This document shows, piece by piece, positions 31,690 through 41,886 of a DNA stretch of 64,000 nucleotides. Source of the stretch: an uncultured Methylophilaceae bacterium (GTDB lineage: Bacteria > Pseudomonadota > Gammaproteobacteria > Burkholderiales > Methylophilaceae); assembly GCA_903899965.1 (NCBI GenBank), contig CAIULB010000030.1, positions 153,489 to 217,488 on the forward strand. Direction: 5' to 3'. Both the position numbers and the translations under genes were made by a program. A model generated the notes under the pieces. It did no database searches. It had not been told where the DNA came from and saw only the letters and a list, made by a program, of their open reading frames with translations. How positions within the stretch are numbered: the first letter of the stretch is position 1; the number at the start of each line of letters is the position of its first letter.

Positions 31690-33108
31690 TTAAATGCCTT
31701 CGTGAGCTGCAATTGCGGCAGAAATCGCTGCAGCAATCAACTCAGGAGGGAACGCAGTTGCGTAATTGTTTAGCTCAGGGTGTGATTCTACAAAGCTAGT
31801 ATCAAATTCGCCACTTCTAAAATCAGGATGCTTCAAAATTTCTTGATAGTATGGGATGGTTGTTTTCACGCCATACACCAACATATCATTAAGTGCTCTG
31901 CGGCCACGCTCAATCACGCTATCCCAATCTAAAGCCCAAACAGTAAGCTTGGCGCACATGGAGTCGTAATACGGAGGGATAATATAGCCACTATAAATCG
32001 CAGCATCCATACGAACACCAGGGCCACCCGGCGCATAGTAACGCGTGATTTTACCAAAGCTTGGAAGAAAATCGTTTTTAGGATCTTCGGCGTTTATGCG
32101 GAATTCCATCGCAAAACCACGATACTTAACTTCATCTTGTTTGTATTGAAGTTCTTGGCCATCAGCAATGCGAATCTGCTCTTGGACAATATCAATGCCA
32201 GTAATTGTCTCTGTCACCGTATGCTCAACTTGCAAGCGCGTATTCATTTCCATGAAGTAGAAAGTGTTGTCAGAGTCTAGTAAGAACTCAACTGTGCCTG
32301 CATTCTCGTAGCCGACCGCTTTAGCTGCCTTAACGGCCAAATTACCAATATACTCACGTTGTGCATCACTTAATTGAGGTGATGGGGCAATTTCAATTAG
32401 TTTTTGGTTGCGACGCTGAATAGAGCAGTCACGTTCAAACAGGTGAATAACGTTACCGTGACTGTCACCAATAATTTGTACTTCAATATGGCGTGGGTTA
32501 ACAACGCACTTTTCTAAGAAAACTTCAGGCTTGCCAAAAGCTTTGCTTGCTTCTGAAATCACTCGGTCATAATTGCCGAGCAATTCTTTCTCATCGTTAC
32601 AACGGCGAATGCCTCGACCACCACCACCGTTAGTGGCCTTCAACATAACAGGGTAGCCAATCTTGGCCGCCAAAATACGGGCTTCTTCAAGATCAGCTAG
32701 GTTACCATCACTGCCGGGTGTGCAAGGAATGCCAGCAGCCACCATCGCATTACGCGCTTGAATTTTATCGCCCATTTGGCGAATCACGCTTGCATCAGGG
32801 CCGATAAACTTAATGCCGCGACGAGCACAAATTTCCGCCAACTCTGGATTTTCAGATAAAAAACCATAACCTGGATGAAGTGCGTCACAACCTGACGCAA
32901 CAGCCAAATTAACAATATTATGTGCATTTAAATAGCCAACCACTGGATCTGAGCCAATGTTATAAGCTTCGTCTGCTTTTTTGACGTGCAATGCATGACG
33001 GTCTGCATCAGAGTAGATCGCAACGGACTTAATGCCCATTTCCGAACATGCTCTAACGATACGCACTGCAATTTCGCCGCGATTAGCGACTAGAATTTTT
33101 TTAATCAC
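31690..33108 (-). CDS. Biotin carboxylase subunit (acetyl-CoA/pyruvate carboxylase subunit A)
   Basis: 'KKILVANRGEIAVRIVRACSEMGI', ATP-grasp; pairs with downstream pycB-like gene. Confidence 0.94.
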   Translation of the reverse strand: MIKKILVANRGEIAVRIVRACSEMGIKSVAIYSDADRHALHVKKADEAYNIGSDPVVGYLNAHNIVNLAVASGCDALHPGYGFLSENPELAEICARRGIKFIGPDASVIRQMGDKIQARNAMVAAGIPCTPGSDGNLADLEEARILAAKIGYPVMLKATNGGGGRGIRRCNDEKELLGNYDRVISEASKAFGKPEVFLEKCVVNPRHIEVQIIGDSHGNVIHLFERDCSIQRRNQKLIEIAPSPQLSDAQREYIGNLAVKAAKAVGYENAGTVEFLLDSDNTFYFMEMNTRLQVEHTVTETITGIDIVQEQIRIADGQELQYKQDEVKYRGFAMEFRINAEDPKNDFLPSFGKITRYYAPGGPGVRMDAAIYSGYIIPPYYDSMCAKLTVWALDWDSVIERGRRALNDMLVYGVKTTIPYYQEILKHPDFRSGEFDTSFVESHPELNNYATAFPPELIAAAISAAIAAHEGI

Positions 33109-33171
33109 TACTGAACCTGAATGTTAAGAGTTTAAAGATGTTAAAAATAAACGGTTAAATCGGTTAGTTTT

Positions 33172-33200
33172 TTGACATAACCACAGCTTAATTATATCAT
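33172..33200 (+). promoter_or_regulatory. Sigma70-like promoter upstream of yceD-rpmF-plsX
   Basis: TTGACA-N17-TATCAT ending 9 nt before the ATG. Confidence 0.6.
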
Positions 33201-33209
33201 GCGCGCCTT

Positions 33210-33710
33210 ATGACTGCACAGCACATCATCAACAGCCTTGAATTTGCAAGAAAATCTCTAGAGATTCGTGATACAATCGCGCACTCGGATTTACAACGGG
33301 CCAAAGATTTGCTCACGCCAGAGACTGAAAGCCTTGACTGGCGCTTATCTGGTGAGATTTCTGCTGATAAAAAAGCTAGGCTACATTTAAGCCTAACAGG
33401 CAATGTAGCAGTGCCTTGTCAGCGATGTTTAGAGCCCATGATGATTGCTTTAAGTATTAGCTCTGAGTTTATCTTGGTAAAAGATGAATCCGAAATTCCT
33501 CCTGAAGAGGATGATGTTAAGGATCATGATTACTTGGTTGCTGAGGCAGAAATGGATGTGCTGCAATTGGTTGAAGATGAGATTTTGCTTGCTTTGCCTT
33601 ATGCACCAAAACACGAAATTAAAGATTGCGCAGTAAAAGCAGAAGTTAATGAGCGTAAGGCTCCCAACCCTTTTGCAGTATTGCGAGATTTTAAAGTTGT
33701 AAAAAGTTAG
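33210..33710 (+). CDS. yceD: YceD family protein (DUF177)
   Basis: 'NVAVPCQRCLEPM' and acidic C-terminal region; immediately upstream of rpmF. Confidence 0.92.
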   Translation: MTAQHIINSLEFARKSLEIRDTIAHSDLQRAKDLLTPETESLDWRLSGEISADKKARLHLSLTGNVAVPCQRCLEPMMIALSISSEFILVKDESEIPPEEDDVKDHDYLVAEAEMDVLQLVEDEILLALPYAPKHEIKDCAVKAEVNERKAPNPFAVLRDFKVVKS

Positions 33711-33730
33711 TTTATATTTAGGAGTAAGAA

Positions 33731-33910
33731 ATGGCTGTTCAACAAAACAAAAAATCACCATCTAAACGTGGTATGCATCGCTCACACGACTTTTTAACGA
33801 ACCCAGCTTTGGCAGTTGAGCCAACAACTGGTGAAGTGCATTTACGTCACCACGTAAGCCCAAGCGGCTACTACCGTGGCCGTAAAGTATTACCGGCTAA
33901 AGGCGAGTAA
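33731..33910 (+). CDS. rpmF: 50S ribosomal protein L32 (59 aa, absent from ORF track)
   Basis: Translated: [59 protein letters not shown]; between yceD and plsX. Confidence 0.98.
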   Translation: MAVQQNKKSPSKRGMHRSHDFLTNPALAVEPTTGEVHLRHHVSPSGYYRGRKVLPAKGE

Positions 33911-33920
33911 TTAGTGATTG

Positions 33921-33964
33921 AAGCGAGCATGAAATCTTCTTTTATGAGATTTCATCGCTTGTTT
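33921..33964 (+). other. Hairpin between rpmF and plsX
   Basis: AAGCG-agc-ATGAAATCT...AGATTTCAT-CGCTT then GTTTT. Confidence 0.6.
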
Positions 33965-33983
33965 TAAGGTTTATTTTTAAAGC

Positions 33984-35021
33984 ATGGATATCACCGTTGC
34001 TATCGATGCCATGGGTGGCGATCACGGCCCTCGTGTCACCATCCCGGCCGCATTAGCGCTGTTAAAGCAAGATAGCAATATTAAAGTCATCTTAGTTGGC
34101 CGCAGTGATGCGATTGAAGCTGAACTTCGCACTAACAAGGCAAAACCTAATTCCAGAATGCGCATTCATCACGCAAGTGAACTTGTGATGATGGATGAAT
34201 CTCCTCAAAGCGCTCTCAAAAACAAAAAAGACTCATCAATGCGCGTCGCCATTAACATGGTTAAAGACGGCGAGGCTGATGCTTGCGTCAGCGCAGGCAA
34301 TACTGGTGCCTTGATGGCCACAGCACGATTTGTCTTAAAAACTCTCCCAGGTATTGATAGGCCAGCCATTGCAGGTGTTTTGCCTAGCAAAATTGGCATG
34401 ACCCACATGTTAGACCTTGGCGCTAATGCCGATTGCACCCCTGAACATTTGTTGCAGTTTGCGATTATGGGTTCAGTCTTAGTTTCTTGTGTTAGAAACA
34501 AGCCGAAACCAACAGTGGGGTTGCTGAACATAGGCTCTGAAGACATTAAAGGCAATGAAGTGGTCAAACAAACTGCTGAGTTGCTTAAAGCCAGTAATTT
34601 AAACTTCTACGGTAACGTGGAAGGTGATGACATCTATAAAGGCACAACAGACCTAGTCGTTTGTGATGGTTTTGTAGGCAATGTTGCACTCAAGACTTCC
34701 GAAGGTCTTGCAAACCTTATGGGTGGCTTTTTAAAAGAAGAGTTTAAAAGGAACCCAGTCACTAAGTTTATGGCCTTGATTTCCATGCCTGTGCTATCAG
34801 CATTCAGAAAACGCTTAGACCCTAGATGCTACAACGGCGCTAGCTTTTTAGGTTTGCGCGGCATTGTGGTAAAAAGCCACGGTGGCGCTGATGCTTTTGC
34901 CTTTAGACATGCCATTATTAAAGCGGTTGAAGAGGCTAGAAGTGGTGTTTTAGCCCACATCTCAGAACAGCTGGCGCTCGAACACGCGCAATCTGAAACA
35001 CCTAATACAGCGACAAATTAA
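33984..35021 (+). CDS. plsX: Phosphate acyltransferase PlsX
   Basis: '[22 protein letters not shown]'. Confidence 0.98.
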   Translation: MDITVAIDAMGGDHGPRVTIPAALALLKQDSNIKVILVGRSDAIEAELRTNKAKPNSRMRIHHASELVMMDESPQSALKNKKDSSMRVAINMVKDGEADACVSAGNTGALMATARFVLKTLPGIDRPAIAGVLPSKIGMTHMLDLGANADCTPEHLLQFAIMGSVLVSCVRNKPKPTVGLLNIGSEDIKGNEVVKQTAELLKASNLNFYGNVEGDDIYKGTTDLVVCDGFVGNVALKTSEGLANLMGGFLKEEFKRNPVTKFMALISMPVLSAFRKRLDPRCYNGASFLGLRGIVVKSHGGADAFAFRHAIIKAVEEARSGVLAHISEQLALEHAQSETPNTATN

Positions 35022-35087
35022 CTTGCCATTCGGCATGTTTAAAAATATGATTCGCTGTCAAAACCAAACTTATTTGAAAGTTCTTGC

Positions 35088-36041
35088 ATGAAGCATTCAC
35101 GTATCGCGGGCACTGGCAGTTACTTGCCCGAAAGAATACTTACTAACGCAGAACTTGAGCGGACAATCGATACAACTGACGAGTGGATTTTTACTCGCAC
35201 AGGCATCCGTGAGCGACACATCATCGCAGAAGGCCAATTCACAAGTGACATGGCTTTAGAAGCAGCGAAAAATGCGATTGAAGCTGCGAATATCGACATC
35301 CAATCTATCGACCTTATCGTTCTTGCAACAACGACGCCAGATCGAACATTCCCAAGCACCGCTTGTTTATTACAACAAAAATTAGGCATTATTAATTGCC
35401 CTGCGTTCGACTTGCAGGCTGTATGTAGCGGCTTCATTTACGCATTAGCGACAGCAGACAACTTTATTAAAGCTGGCGCAGCAAAATGTGCGCTTGTCGT
35501 TGGAGCTGACGCGATGTCACGTATTACCGACTGGACGGACAGAAGCAACTGCATCCTTTGGGGTGATGGTGCTGGCGCTGTGATTCTTCAAACGAGCGAT
35601 GATCAAGGAATTTTATCTACTCACCTACATGCAAATGGAAATTACGCTGACATGCTAATGGTGCCTCAAGGCGTATCAAATCAAGAAGGTAGCAAGACTA
35701 TCCTCATGGAAGGTAACGCCGTGTTCAAAATGGCAGTGAATACATTAGATGCTATTGTTGACGACACACTTGCTGCAAACGGTTTAGAAAAGTCAGACAT
35801 TGACTGGCTGGTGCCACATCAAGCGAATATTCGCATCTTGCAATCAACTGCCAAGAAGCTTGGCATGAGCATGGACAGAGTAGTAACAACCGTTGATAAA
35901 CACGGCAACACGTCGGCAGCATCCATCCCATTGGCGCTTGATGTTGCTGTCCGTGATGGACGTATTAAACGTGGCGAAACAATTTTGATGGAAGCCTTTG
36001 GTGGTGGTTTCACCTGGGGTTCTGTCTTGATGAAATATTAA
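35088..36041 (+). CDS. fabH: 3-oxoacyl-ACP synthase III
   Basis: '[20 protein letters not shown]', '[13 protein letters not shown]'. Confidence 0.98.
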   Translation: MKHSRIAGTGSYLPERILTNAELERTIDTTDEWIFTRTGIRERHIIAEGQFTSDMALEAAKNAIEAANIDIQSIDLIVLATTTPDRTFPSTACLLQQKLGIINCPAFDLQAVCSGFIYALATADNFIKAGAAKCALVVGADAMSRITDWTDRSNCILWGDGAGAVILQTSDDQGILSTHLHANGNYADMLMVPQGVSNQEGSKTILMEGNAVFKMAVNTLDAIVDDTLAANGLEKSDIDWLVPHQANIRILQSTAKKLGMSMDRVVTTVDKHGNTSAASIPLALDVAVRDGRIKRGETILMEAFGGGFTWGSVLMKY

Positions 36042-36066
36042 GTTCATAAAGTATTAAGAGGCTTAC

Positions 36067-36996
36067 ATGAAATTTGCTTTTTTCTTTCCAGGTCAAGGTT
36101 CGCAATCCGTAGGCATGATGCAAGGTTTGGCTGACAGTCCCGATATTCGTCAAACATTCGACGAAGCATCGGATCTGCTTGGCCAAGACTTTTGGTCTAT
36201 GGTTACAGAACCAAACGAAGCACTCAATCAAACCACTAATACTCAACCATTGATGCTCACAGCGGGCGTTGCCACATGGCGCGCCTGGCAGGCGCAATCA
36301 TCCTTAGTCCCAACGCTAATGGCAGGGCACAGCTTAGGAGAATATACCGCGCTTGTCGCTGCCGGCGCTTTAACATTCAAAGACGCTTTGCCATTGGTGC
36401 GTTACCGCGCTGAAGTGATGCAAAATGCTGTTGCTGAAGGTGTTGGCGCAATGGCTGCTATTCTAGGCCTAGATGATGAAACAGTGCGTCAGGTATGTAC
36501 TGAGGGAGCTCAAGGCGAGGTGTTGGAAGCTGTTAACTTAAACTCACCAGGCCAAGTAGTGATTGCGGGCAATAAAGCCGCGGTTGAACGCGGCATGGAG
36601 CTTGCAAAAGAAAAAGGTGCCAAACGCGCATTGGCCCTACCTGTAAGCGTTCCATCACATTGTGCATTGATGAAGCCAGCAGCAGAAGCTTTGGCTGTGT
36701 ATCTGCAAAACGTTCAAATGACTGCAAGTAGCCTCCCAGTAATTCATAATGCTGACGTGCTTGCTTACAGCGATATTAATCAAATAAAAGACGCATTAGT
36801 GCGTCAATTGTATAGCCCAGTAAGATGGGTTGAGACTGTACAAAGTGCTTACAATCAAGGCATTACCAACTCAGCGGAGTGCGGTCCTGGTAAGGTGCTC
36901 GCTGGCCTTACAAAACGTATCGTTACTGAATTGCCTTGTTTGGCATTAACAAGTGCCGAAGCGCTGACTGAAGCTCAAACGCAATTCTCAGCATAA
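36067..36996 (+). CDS. fabD: Malonyl CoA-ACP transacylase
   Basis: 'FFPGQGSQSVGMM', 'MAGHSLGEYTALVAAG'. Confidence 0.98.
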   Translation: MKFAFFFPGQGSQSVGMMQGLADSPDIRQTFDEASDLLGQDFWSMVTEPNEALNQTTNTQPLMLTAGVATWRAWQAQSSLVPTLMAGHSLGEYTALVAAGALTFKDALPLVRYRAEVMQNAVAEGVGAMAAILGLDDETVRQVCTEGAQGEVLEAVNLNSPGQVVIAGNKAAVERGMELAKEKGAKRALALPVSVPSHCALMKPAAEALAVYLQNVQMTASSLPVIHNADVLAYSDINQIKDALVRQLYSPVRWVETVQSAYNQGITNSAECGPGKVLAGLTKRIVTELPCLALTSAEALTEAQTQFSA

Positions 36997-37013
36997 ATAA
37001 AAGGGAGAACATT

Positions 37014-37754
37014 ATGTTAGAAGGTCAAATTGCATTAGTCACTGGCGCTAGCCGTGGCATTGGTGCTGCAATTGCTCAAGAACTGGGCAAAAAAGGTGCT
37101 GTGGTTGTCGGTACAGCAACAACACAAAATGGTGCTGATGCAATTAGCGCAGCGTTAAAAGATGCTGGTATTAAAGGTTGCGGTCTAGCTCTTGATGTAA
37201 ACGATAACGAACAAATTCAAGCAACTTTAAAAATAATCGCTGAGCAATTTGGGGACGTAAGTATTCTTGTAAACAATGCGGGCATCACTAAAGACACATT
37301 GCTAATGCGTATGGAAGATAGTGATTGGGATGCTGTCATTTCAACAAACTTAAGCTCTGTATTCCGTATGTCTAAAGCCGTTTTGCGCCCAATGATGAAG
37401 GCGAGAACAGGTCGCATCATTAGCATTTCATCTGTCGTTGGCCACATGGGCAATGCCGGTCAAACAAACTATGCAGCCGCTAAAGCAGGTATGTCAGGCT
37501 TTACAAAATCATTAGCGAGCGAAGTAGGCAGCCGTAACATTACAGTGAACTGTGTTGCACCAGGCTTTATTGATACAGATATGACGCGCTCATTACCAGA
37601 TGAACACAAAGAAGCACTATTGAAGCACATACCGTTGGCAAAACTTGGTCAAGATAGCGATATTGCGGCGGCTGTAGCGTTTTTAGCATCGCCATCAGCA
37701 GGTTATATCACAGGCGAAACCTTGCATGTGAACGGCGGAATGTACATGGCATAA
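37014..37754 (+). CDS. fabG: 3-oxoacyl-ACP reductase
   Basis: 'ALVTGASRGIGAAIAQELG', YxxxK, 'NVNCVAPGFIDTDMT'. Confidence 0.98.
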   Translation: MLEGQIALVTGASRGIGAAIAQELGKKGAVVVGTATTQNGADAISAALKDAGIKGCGLALDVNDNEQIQATLKIIAEQFGDVSILVNNAGITKDTLLMRMEDSDWDAVISTNLSSVFRMSKAVLRPMMKARTGRIISISSVVGHMGNAGQTNYAAAKAGMSGFTKSLASEVGSRNITVNCVAPGFIDTDMTRSLPDEHKEALLKHIPLAKLGQDSDIAAAVAFLASPSAGYITGETLHVNGGMYMA

Positions 37755-37775
37755 TGCTATTAACAATTTAGTTTT

Positions 37776-37811
37776 TTGAATTCCTCACGCTTTTTGTTAG
37801 AATGTCGTGAG
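37776..37811 (+). promoter_or_regulatory. Putative acpP promoter with flanking inverted repeat
   Basis: TTGAAT-N16-TAGAAT; CTCACG (37784-37789) and CGTGAG (37806-37811) bracket the -10. Confidence 0.55.
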
Positions 37812-37850
37812 TTTAGTAGCAGTAAATTTAAATAATAAAAGGGGATTTAG

Positions 37851-38087
37851 ATGTCTGACATCGAACAACGCGTTAAAAAAATTGTAATCGAACAACTTGG
37901 TGCTAATGAAGCAGATGTAAAAAATGCATCTTCATTCGTTGATGATTTGGGCGCTGACTCTCTAGATACAGTTGAATTGGTGATGGCTCTTGAAGAAGAG
38001 TTTGACTGCGAAATTCCTGATGAAGAAGCTGAAAAAATCACGACAGTACAACAAGCTATTGACTACGTCACAGCTAACCTTAAGTAA
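37851..38087 (+). CDS. acpP: Acyl carrier protein
   Basis: '[23 protein letters not shown]'. Confidence 0.99.
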   Translation: MSDIEQRVKKIVIEQLGANEADVKNASSFVDDLGADSLDTVELVMALEEEFDCEIPDEEAEKITTVQQAIDYVTANLK

Positions 38088-38117
38088 TTAAACTTATCAT
38101 TTTTTCTTGGAGTCGCT

Positions 38118-39368
38118 TTGTCCAAGCCAATTAACGCGTCTAAAAGACGCGTCGTCGTAACAGGTCTAGGGGTTGTATCACCAGTTGGTATCGGTGTGCA
38201 ACCTGCTTGGTCTAATCTTATTGCTGGGAAATCTGGCATTACTAGAATCACTAAATTTGATCCTAGCAATTTCTCATCTCAAGTCGCAGGTGAAGTAAAA
38301 GATTTCGATGTGTCGCAATACCTTCCTGCCAAGGAAGCACGCCGTATGGATACCTTTATCCAATACGGTCTTGCGGCTGCGATTGAAGCAGTAAAAGACT
38401 CAGGTATTGAAGCGACTGAAGAAAATGCTGAGCGTATCGGCGTATCTATCGGCTCAGGCATTGGTGGACTTGGTTTAATTGAACAAACCAATGACACTTA
38501 TGATGAAGGTGGTCCACGTAAAGTGTCTCCATTTTTCATTCCTGGCACGATTATCAATATGATTTCTGGCAACCTATCTATTATGTTCGGCTTTAAAGGC
38601 CCTAACGTATCGATAGTGACTGCTTGTACTACTGGGACGCACTCTATTGGCGATGCAGCCCGCATGATTGAATACGGCGATGCTGACGTCATGGTTGCTG
38701 GCGGAGCAGAAGCTGCTATCACTGAGCTTTCTGTTGCTGGTTTTGCTTCAGCGCGTGCTTTATCAAGCCGCAATGATGATCCAGCAACTGCAAGTCGCCC
38801 TTGGGATAAAGACCGTGATGGCTTTGTTATTGGCGAGGGCGCTGGCGTGATGGTACTTGAAGAGTATGAGTCAGCTAAAAAACGTGGTGCAAAAATCTAT
38901 GCTGAGCTAATCGGCTATGGTATGAGCGCTGATGCATATCACATGACGGCACCAAACATGGACGGCCCACGTCGATCTATGCGCAATGCAATGAACAACG
39001 CCGGCGTAAATCCGGACCAAGTTCAATTTGTGAATGCGCACGGCACATCAACACCATTAGGTGACGCAAATGAAACCAATGCCATTAAAGCGGCTTTTGG
39101 TGACCATGCTAAGAATATCGTTGTGAACTCAACCAAGTCCATGACAGGTCATTTGTTGGGTGGCGCAGGTGGTTTAGAATCAGTATTTACAGTGCTATCT
39201 ATTTACAACCAAGTCTCACCACCAACCATCAACATCTTCAATCAAGATCCAGAATGTGATTTGGATTTCTGTGCAAATACCGCACGTGATATGAAGATTG
39301 ATGTAGCACTCAAAAATAACTTTGGTTTTGGTGGCACAAACGGTTCACTCGTATTCCGAAAGATTTAA
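38118..39368 (+). CDS. fabF: 3-oxoacyl-ACP synthase II
   Basis: '[19 protein letters not shown]', '[14 protein letters not shown]'. Confidence 0.98.
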   Translation: MSKPINASKRRVVVTGLGVVSPVGIGVQPAWSNLIAGKSGITRITKFDPSNFSSQVAGEVKDFDVSQYLPAKEARRMDTFIQYGLAAAIEAVKDSGIEATEENAERIGVSIGSGIGGLGLIEQTNDTYDEGGPRKVSPFFIPGTIINMISGNLSIMFGFKGPNVSIVTACTTGTHSIGDAARMIEYGDADVMVAGGAEAAITELSVAGFASARALSSRNDDPATASRPWDKDRDGFVIGEGAGVMVLEEYESAKKRGAKIYAELIGYGMSADAYHMTAPNMDGPRRSMRNAMNNAGVNPDQVQFVNAHGTSTPLGDANETNAIKAAFGDHAKNIVVNSTKSMTGHLLGGAGGLESVFTVLSIYNQVSPPTINIFNQDPECDLDFCANTARDMKIDVALKNNFGFGGTNGSLVFRKI

Positions 39369-39388
39369 GCGCGACACGAATCTTTCGG
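39356..39388 (+). other. Hairpin overlapping the fabF stop codon
   Basis: CCGAAAGATT-taagcgcgacacg-AATCTTTCGG, 10-bp perfect stem, no T tract. Confidence 0.7.
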
Positions 39389-39457
39389 GATTTCAAAAAC
39401 ATGCTTTAGGCTGTTCTTAACATGAGAATGCACTAAAAGACGAACAATCTAAACAGC

Positions 39458-40285
39458 ATGAATCTAGAAGCTCAATACAATCAATATTTAATCAATGGAA
39501 AGCCTTCAGCAGGGCTTTCTGTTAACGATCGTGGCCTTGCCTATGGGGATGGTGTGTTTCGCACCTTCCTTGTCAATAATGGCGTTCCGCATCATTGGGA
39601 ATTACAGTATCAAAAACTCTCCCAAGATTGCCAAGCACTAGGGATCTCATGCCCCAATAATGACGTCTTAACATCAGATATAAAAACCCTGTTTAATGAC
39701 GGATCGGACGCTGTCGCTAAAATCATTGTGACACGCGGCGAAAGTAGTCGTGGATATGCAGTGCCTGATGACATTCAAACCAGCCGATTCGTCATCAAGT
39801 CAGCCTTGCCAATTTACCCTTTAAACAACCAAACGCAAGGCGTAAAGCTTCATCTTTGTGAACTAAAACTAGGCCTACAGCCAAAATTCGCTGGAGTTAA
39901 GCATCTTAATCGCTTAGAAAATGTATTGGCACGCATGGAGTGGAAAGATGCAAGCATTGCTGATGGCTTGCTATTGGACAGCAACGACAATGTCATTGAA
40001 TGCACAATGAGCAATATTTTCGCAAGATATGGCAACGAGCTTATTACACCATCACTAGAAGAATGCGGTGTTGCTGGAATTGCAAGAGCTCGTATTATTG
40101 AAAATACCAAGCGTTTTAATCTAGATATAAAGATTGAAGCGTTAAAACTCAACAAGCTCATGCAGGCAGATGAAATTATCATTTGCAACAGTTTGTTTGG
40201 GGCATGGCAAGTAGTGAGCTTTAACGGCAAGCATTGGGCTAAACAAGTTCTAGATGCACAATTGCGTAAAATGCTAATGAACTAA
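39458..40285 (+). CDS. pabC: Aminodeoxychorismate lyase (class IV PLP)
   Basis: 'SVNDRGLAYGDGVFRTFLV', 'LNRLENVLARMEW'; adjacent to mltG. Confidence 0.93.
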   Translation: MNLEAQYNQYLINGKPSAGLSVNDRGLAYGDGVFRTFLVNNGVPHHWELQYQKLSQDCQALGISCPNNDVLTSDIKTLFNDGSDAVAKIIVTRGESSRGYAVPDDIQTSRFVIKSALPIYPLNNQTQGVKLHLCELKLGLQPKFAGVKHLNRLENVLARMEWKDASIADGLLLDSNDNVIECTMSNIFARYGNELITPSLEECGVAGIARARIIENTKRFNLDIKIEALKLNKLMQADEIIICNSLFGAWQVVSFNGKHWAKQVLDAQLRKMLMN

Positions 40286-40286
40286 G

Positions 40287-41291
40287 ATGCGATTGATTAT
40301 AAAAATTATCAGAATAAGTTTGCTGTGCACTGGACTAGCGATCGCATGGCTGATTTATTTCGCCAACTCAGGTATTCAACTTAAAACGGAGACTGAAAGC
40401 TTTGATATCGAAGCCGGAAGTCGCTTTAGAGGCGTCACACATCAACTTTTTCAGCAAAGTATCATACAAGACCCTGTAAGCTTTGAAGTGCTTGCGAGAG
40501 GACTTGGAGTTGCTTCCGATGTCAAAGCTGGCATATATGAGCTTAAAAGCGGTATTACGCCACTAGAATTGTTGGGCATGATAACGTCGGGCTCAACATC
40601 GCAAGCAAGCATCACTTTTATTGAAGGCTGGACTTTTGCGCAAATGCGAGAAGAGTTGAACGCCTCAGAAAAAGTTAAGCATATGACCATGAGTGAAACT
40701 GACCAGCAAATCCTTAAGGAAATTGGTGCTACGGAAGCTATGCCTGAAGGACTATTCTTTCCAGACACCTATTTTTTCACCCCCAACACTAGCGACAGAG
40801 ATGTTCTTAAGCGCGCTTACTCAACAATGCAAAGTAAAGTAAAAAATGCTTGGGCAACAAAAGCGAATGGCTTGCCTTACCATACGCCTTATGAAGCGCT
40901 GATTATGGCTTCTATTGTAGAAAAAGAAACAGGCAGAGCTGCTGAGCGCCCACAAATCGCTGGTGTGTTTATCAATCGCTTAAAAATAGGCATGCGACTC
41001 CAAACTGATCCAACAGTGATTTATGGTATGGGCGAGCATTTTGATGGCAATATCCACAAAAAAGATTTGTTAAGCGATACTGCTTATAACACCTATACTC
41101 GAGATGGTTTACCGCCAACCCCCATCGCAATGCCGGGCCTAGGCGCAATCAACGCTGCATTGCATCCAGCGCAAACTAAAGCACTTTATTTTGTAGGGAA
41201 GGGCGATGGTACCCATCACTTTTCTGCAAGCCTGGCGGAGCACAACAATGCTGTTATTAAGTATCAATTAGGTGGAAATCGTGCGCGGTAA
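40287..41291 (+). CDS. mltG: Endolytic transglycosylase MltG
   Basis: 'ASIVEKETGRAAERPQIAGVFINRLKIGMRLQTDPTVIYG'. Confidence 0.97.
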   Translation: MRLIIKIIRISLLCTGLAIAWLIYFANSGIQLKTETESFDIEAGSRFRGVTHQLFQQSIIQDPVSFEVLARGLGVASDVKAGIYELKSGITPLELLGMITSGSTSQASITFIEGWTFAQMREELNASEKVKHMTMSETDQQILKEIGATEAMPEGLFFPDTYFFTPNTSDRDVLKRAYSTMQSKVKNAWATKANGLPYHTPYEALIMASIVEKETGRAAERPQIAGVFINRLKIGMRLQTDPTVIYGMGEHFDGNIHKKDLLSDTAYNTYTRDGLPPTPIAMPGLGAINAALHPAQTKALYFVGKGDGTHHFSASLAEHNNAVIKYQLGGNRAR

Positions 41292-41886
41292 ATTTATTAC
41301 ATTAGAAGGGATGGATGGCGCTGGAAAAAGCACCCACATTCCAGATATTATCAAGCTACTTGAAGGCAAAGGCGTTGAAGTCATTTCAACTCGCGAACCA
41401 GGTGGCACGGTGCTAGGGGAACAATTAAGAACATTGCTCTTGAATGAGCCTATGCACCCAGAAACCGAAACCTTATTGATGTTTGCGGCACGAAGAGAAC
41501 ATATCGCCCAAATCATTGAGCCTGCATTATCTCGAGGGGCATGGGTGCTTTCAGACCGATTCACTGATGCCACGTATGCTTATCAAAGTGGCGGCAGAGG
41601 CGTTTTAGCAAACAAAGTGATTAAATTAGAGGCTTGGGTACAAGGCGGCTTACAACCTGATTTGACACTGCTATTTGATGTGCCTGTGGAAGTCAGCGTA
41701 GCACGCTTAGCCAGCGCTAGAACACCTGATAAATTTGAGCGAGAATCCGCTGATTTTTTTACAAAAATCCGCAACGCCTATCTGGATAGAGCACGAAACA
41801 ACCCTAATCGCTTCTGCATTATCAATTCAAATCAAACCTTAGAAGATGTTAAAGTTGAAGTGAAGAATGTAATTTCAAGCTTATGA
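41281..41886 (+). CDS. tmk: Thymidylate kinase
   Basis: 'GKFITLEGMDGAGKSTHIP'; GTG start at 41281 likely (ORF track 41272). Confidence 0.96.
   Translation: MRGKFITLEGMDGAGKSTHIPDIIKLLEGKGVEVISTREPGGTVLGEQLRTLLLNEPMHPETETLLMFAARREHIAQIIEPALSRGAWVLSDRFTDATYAYQSGGRGVLANKVIKLEAWVQGGLQPDLTLLFDVPVEVSVARLASARTPDKFERESADFFTKIRNAYLDRARNNPNRFCIINSNQTLEDVKVEVKNVISSL

Noticed and set aside
34205-34567. 120-aa minus-strand ORF inside plsX
   Set aside because: Antisense to a well-conserved gene; no independent evidence
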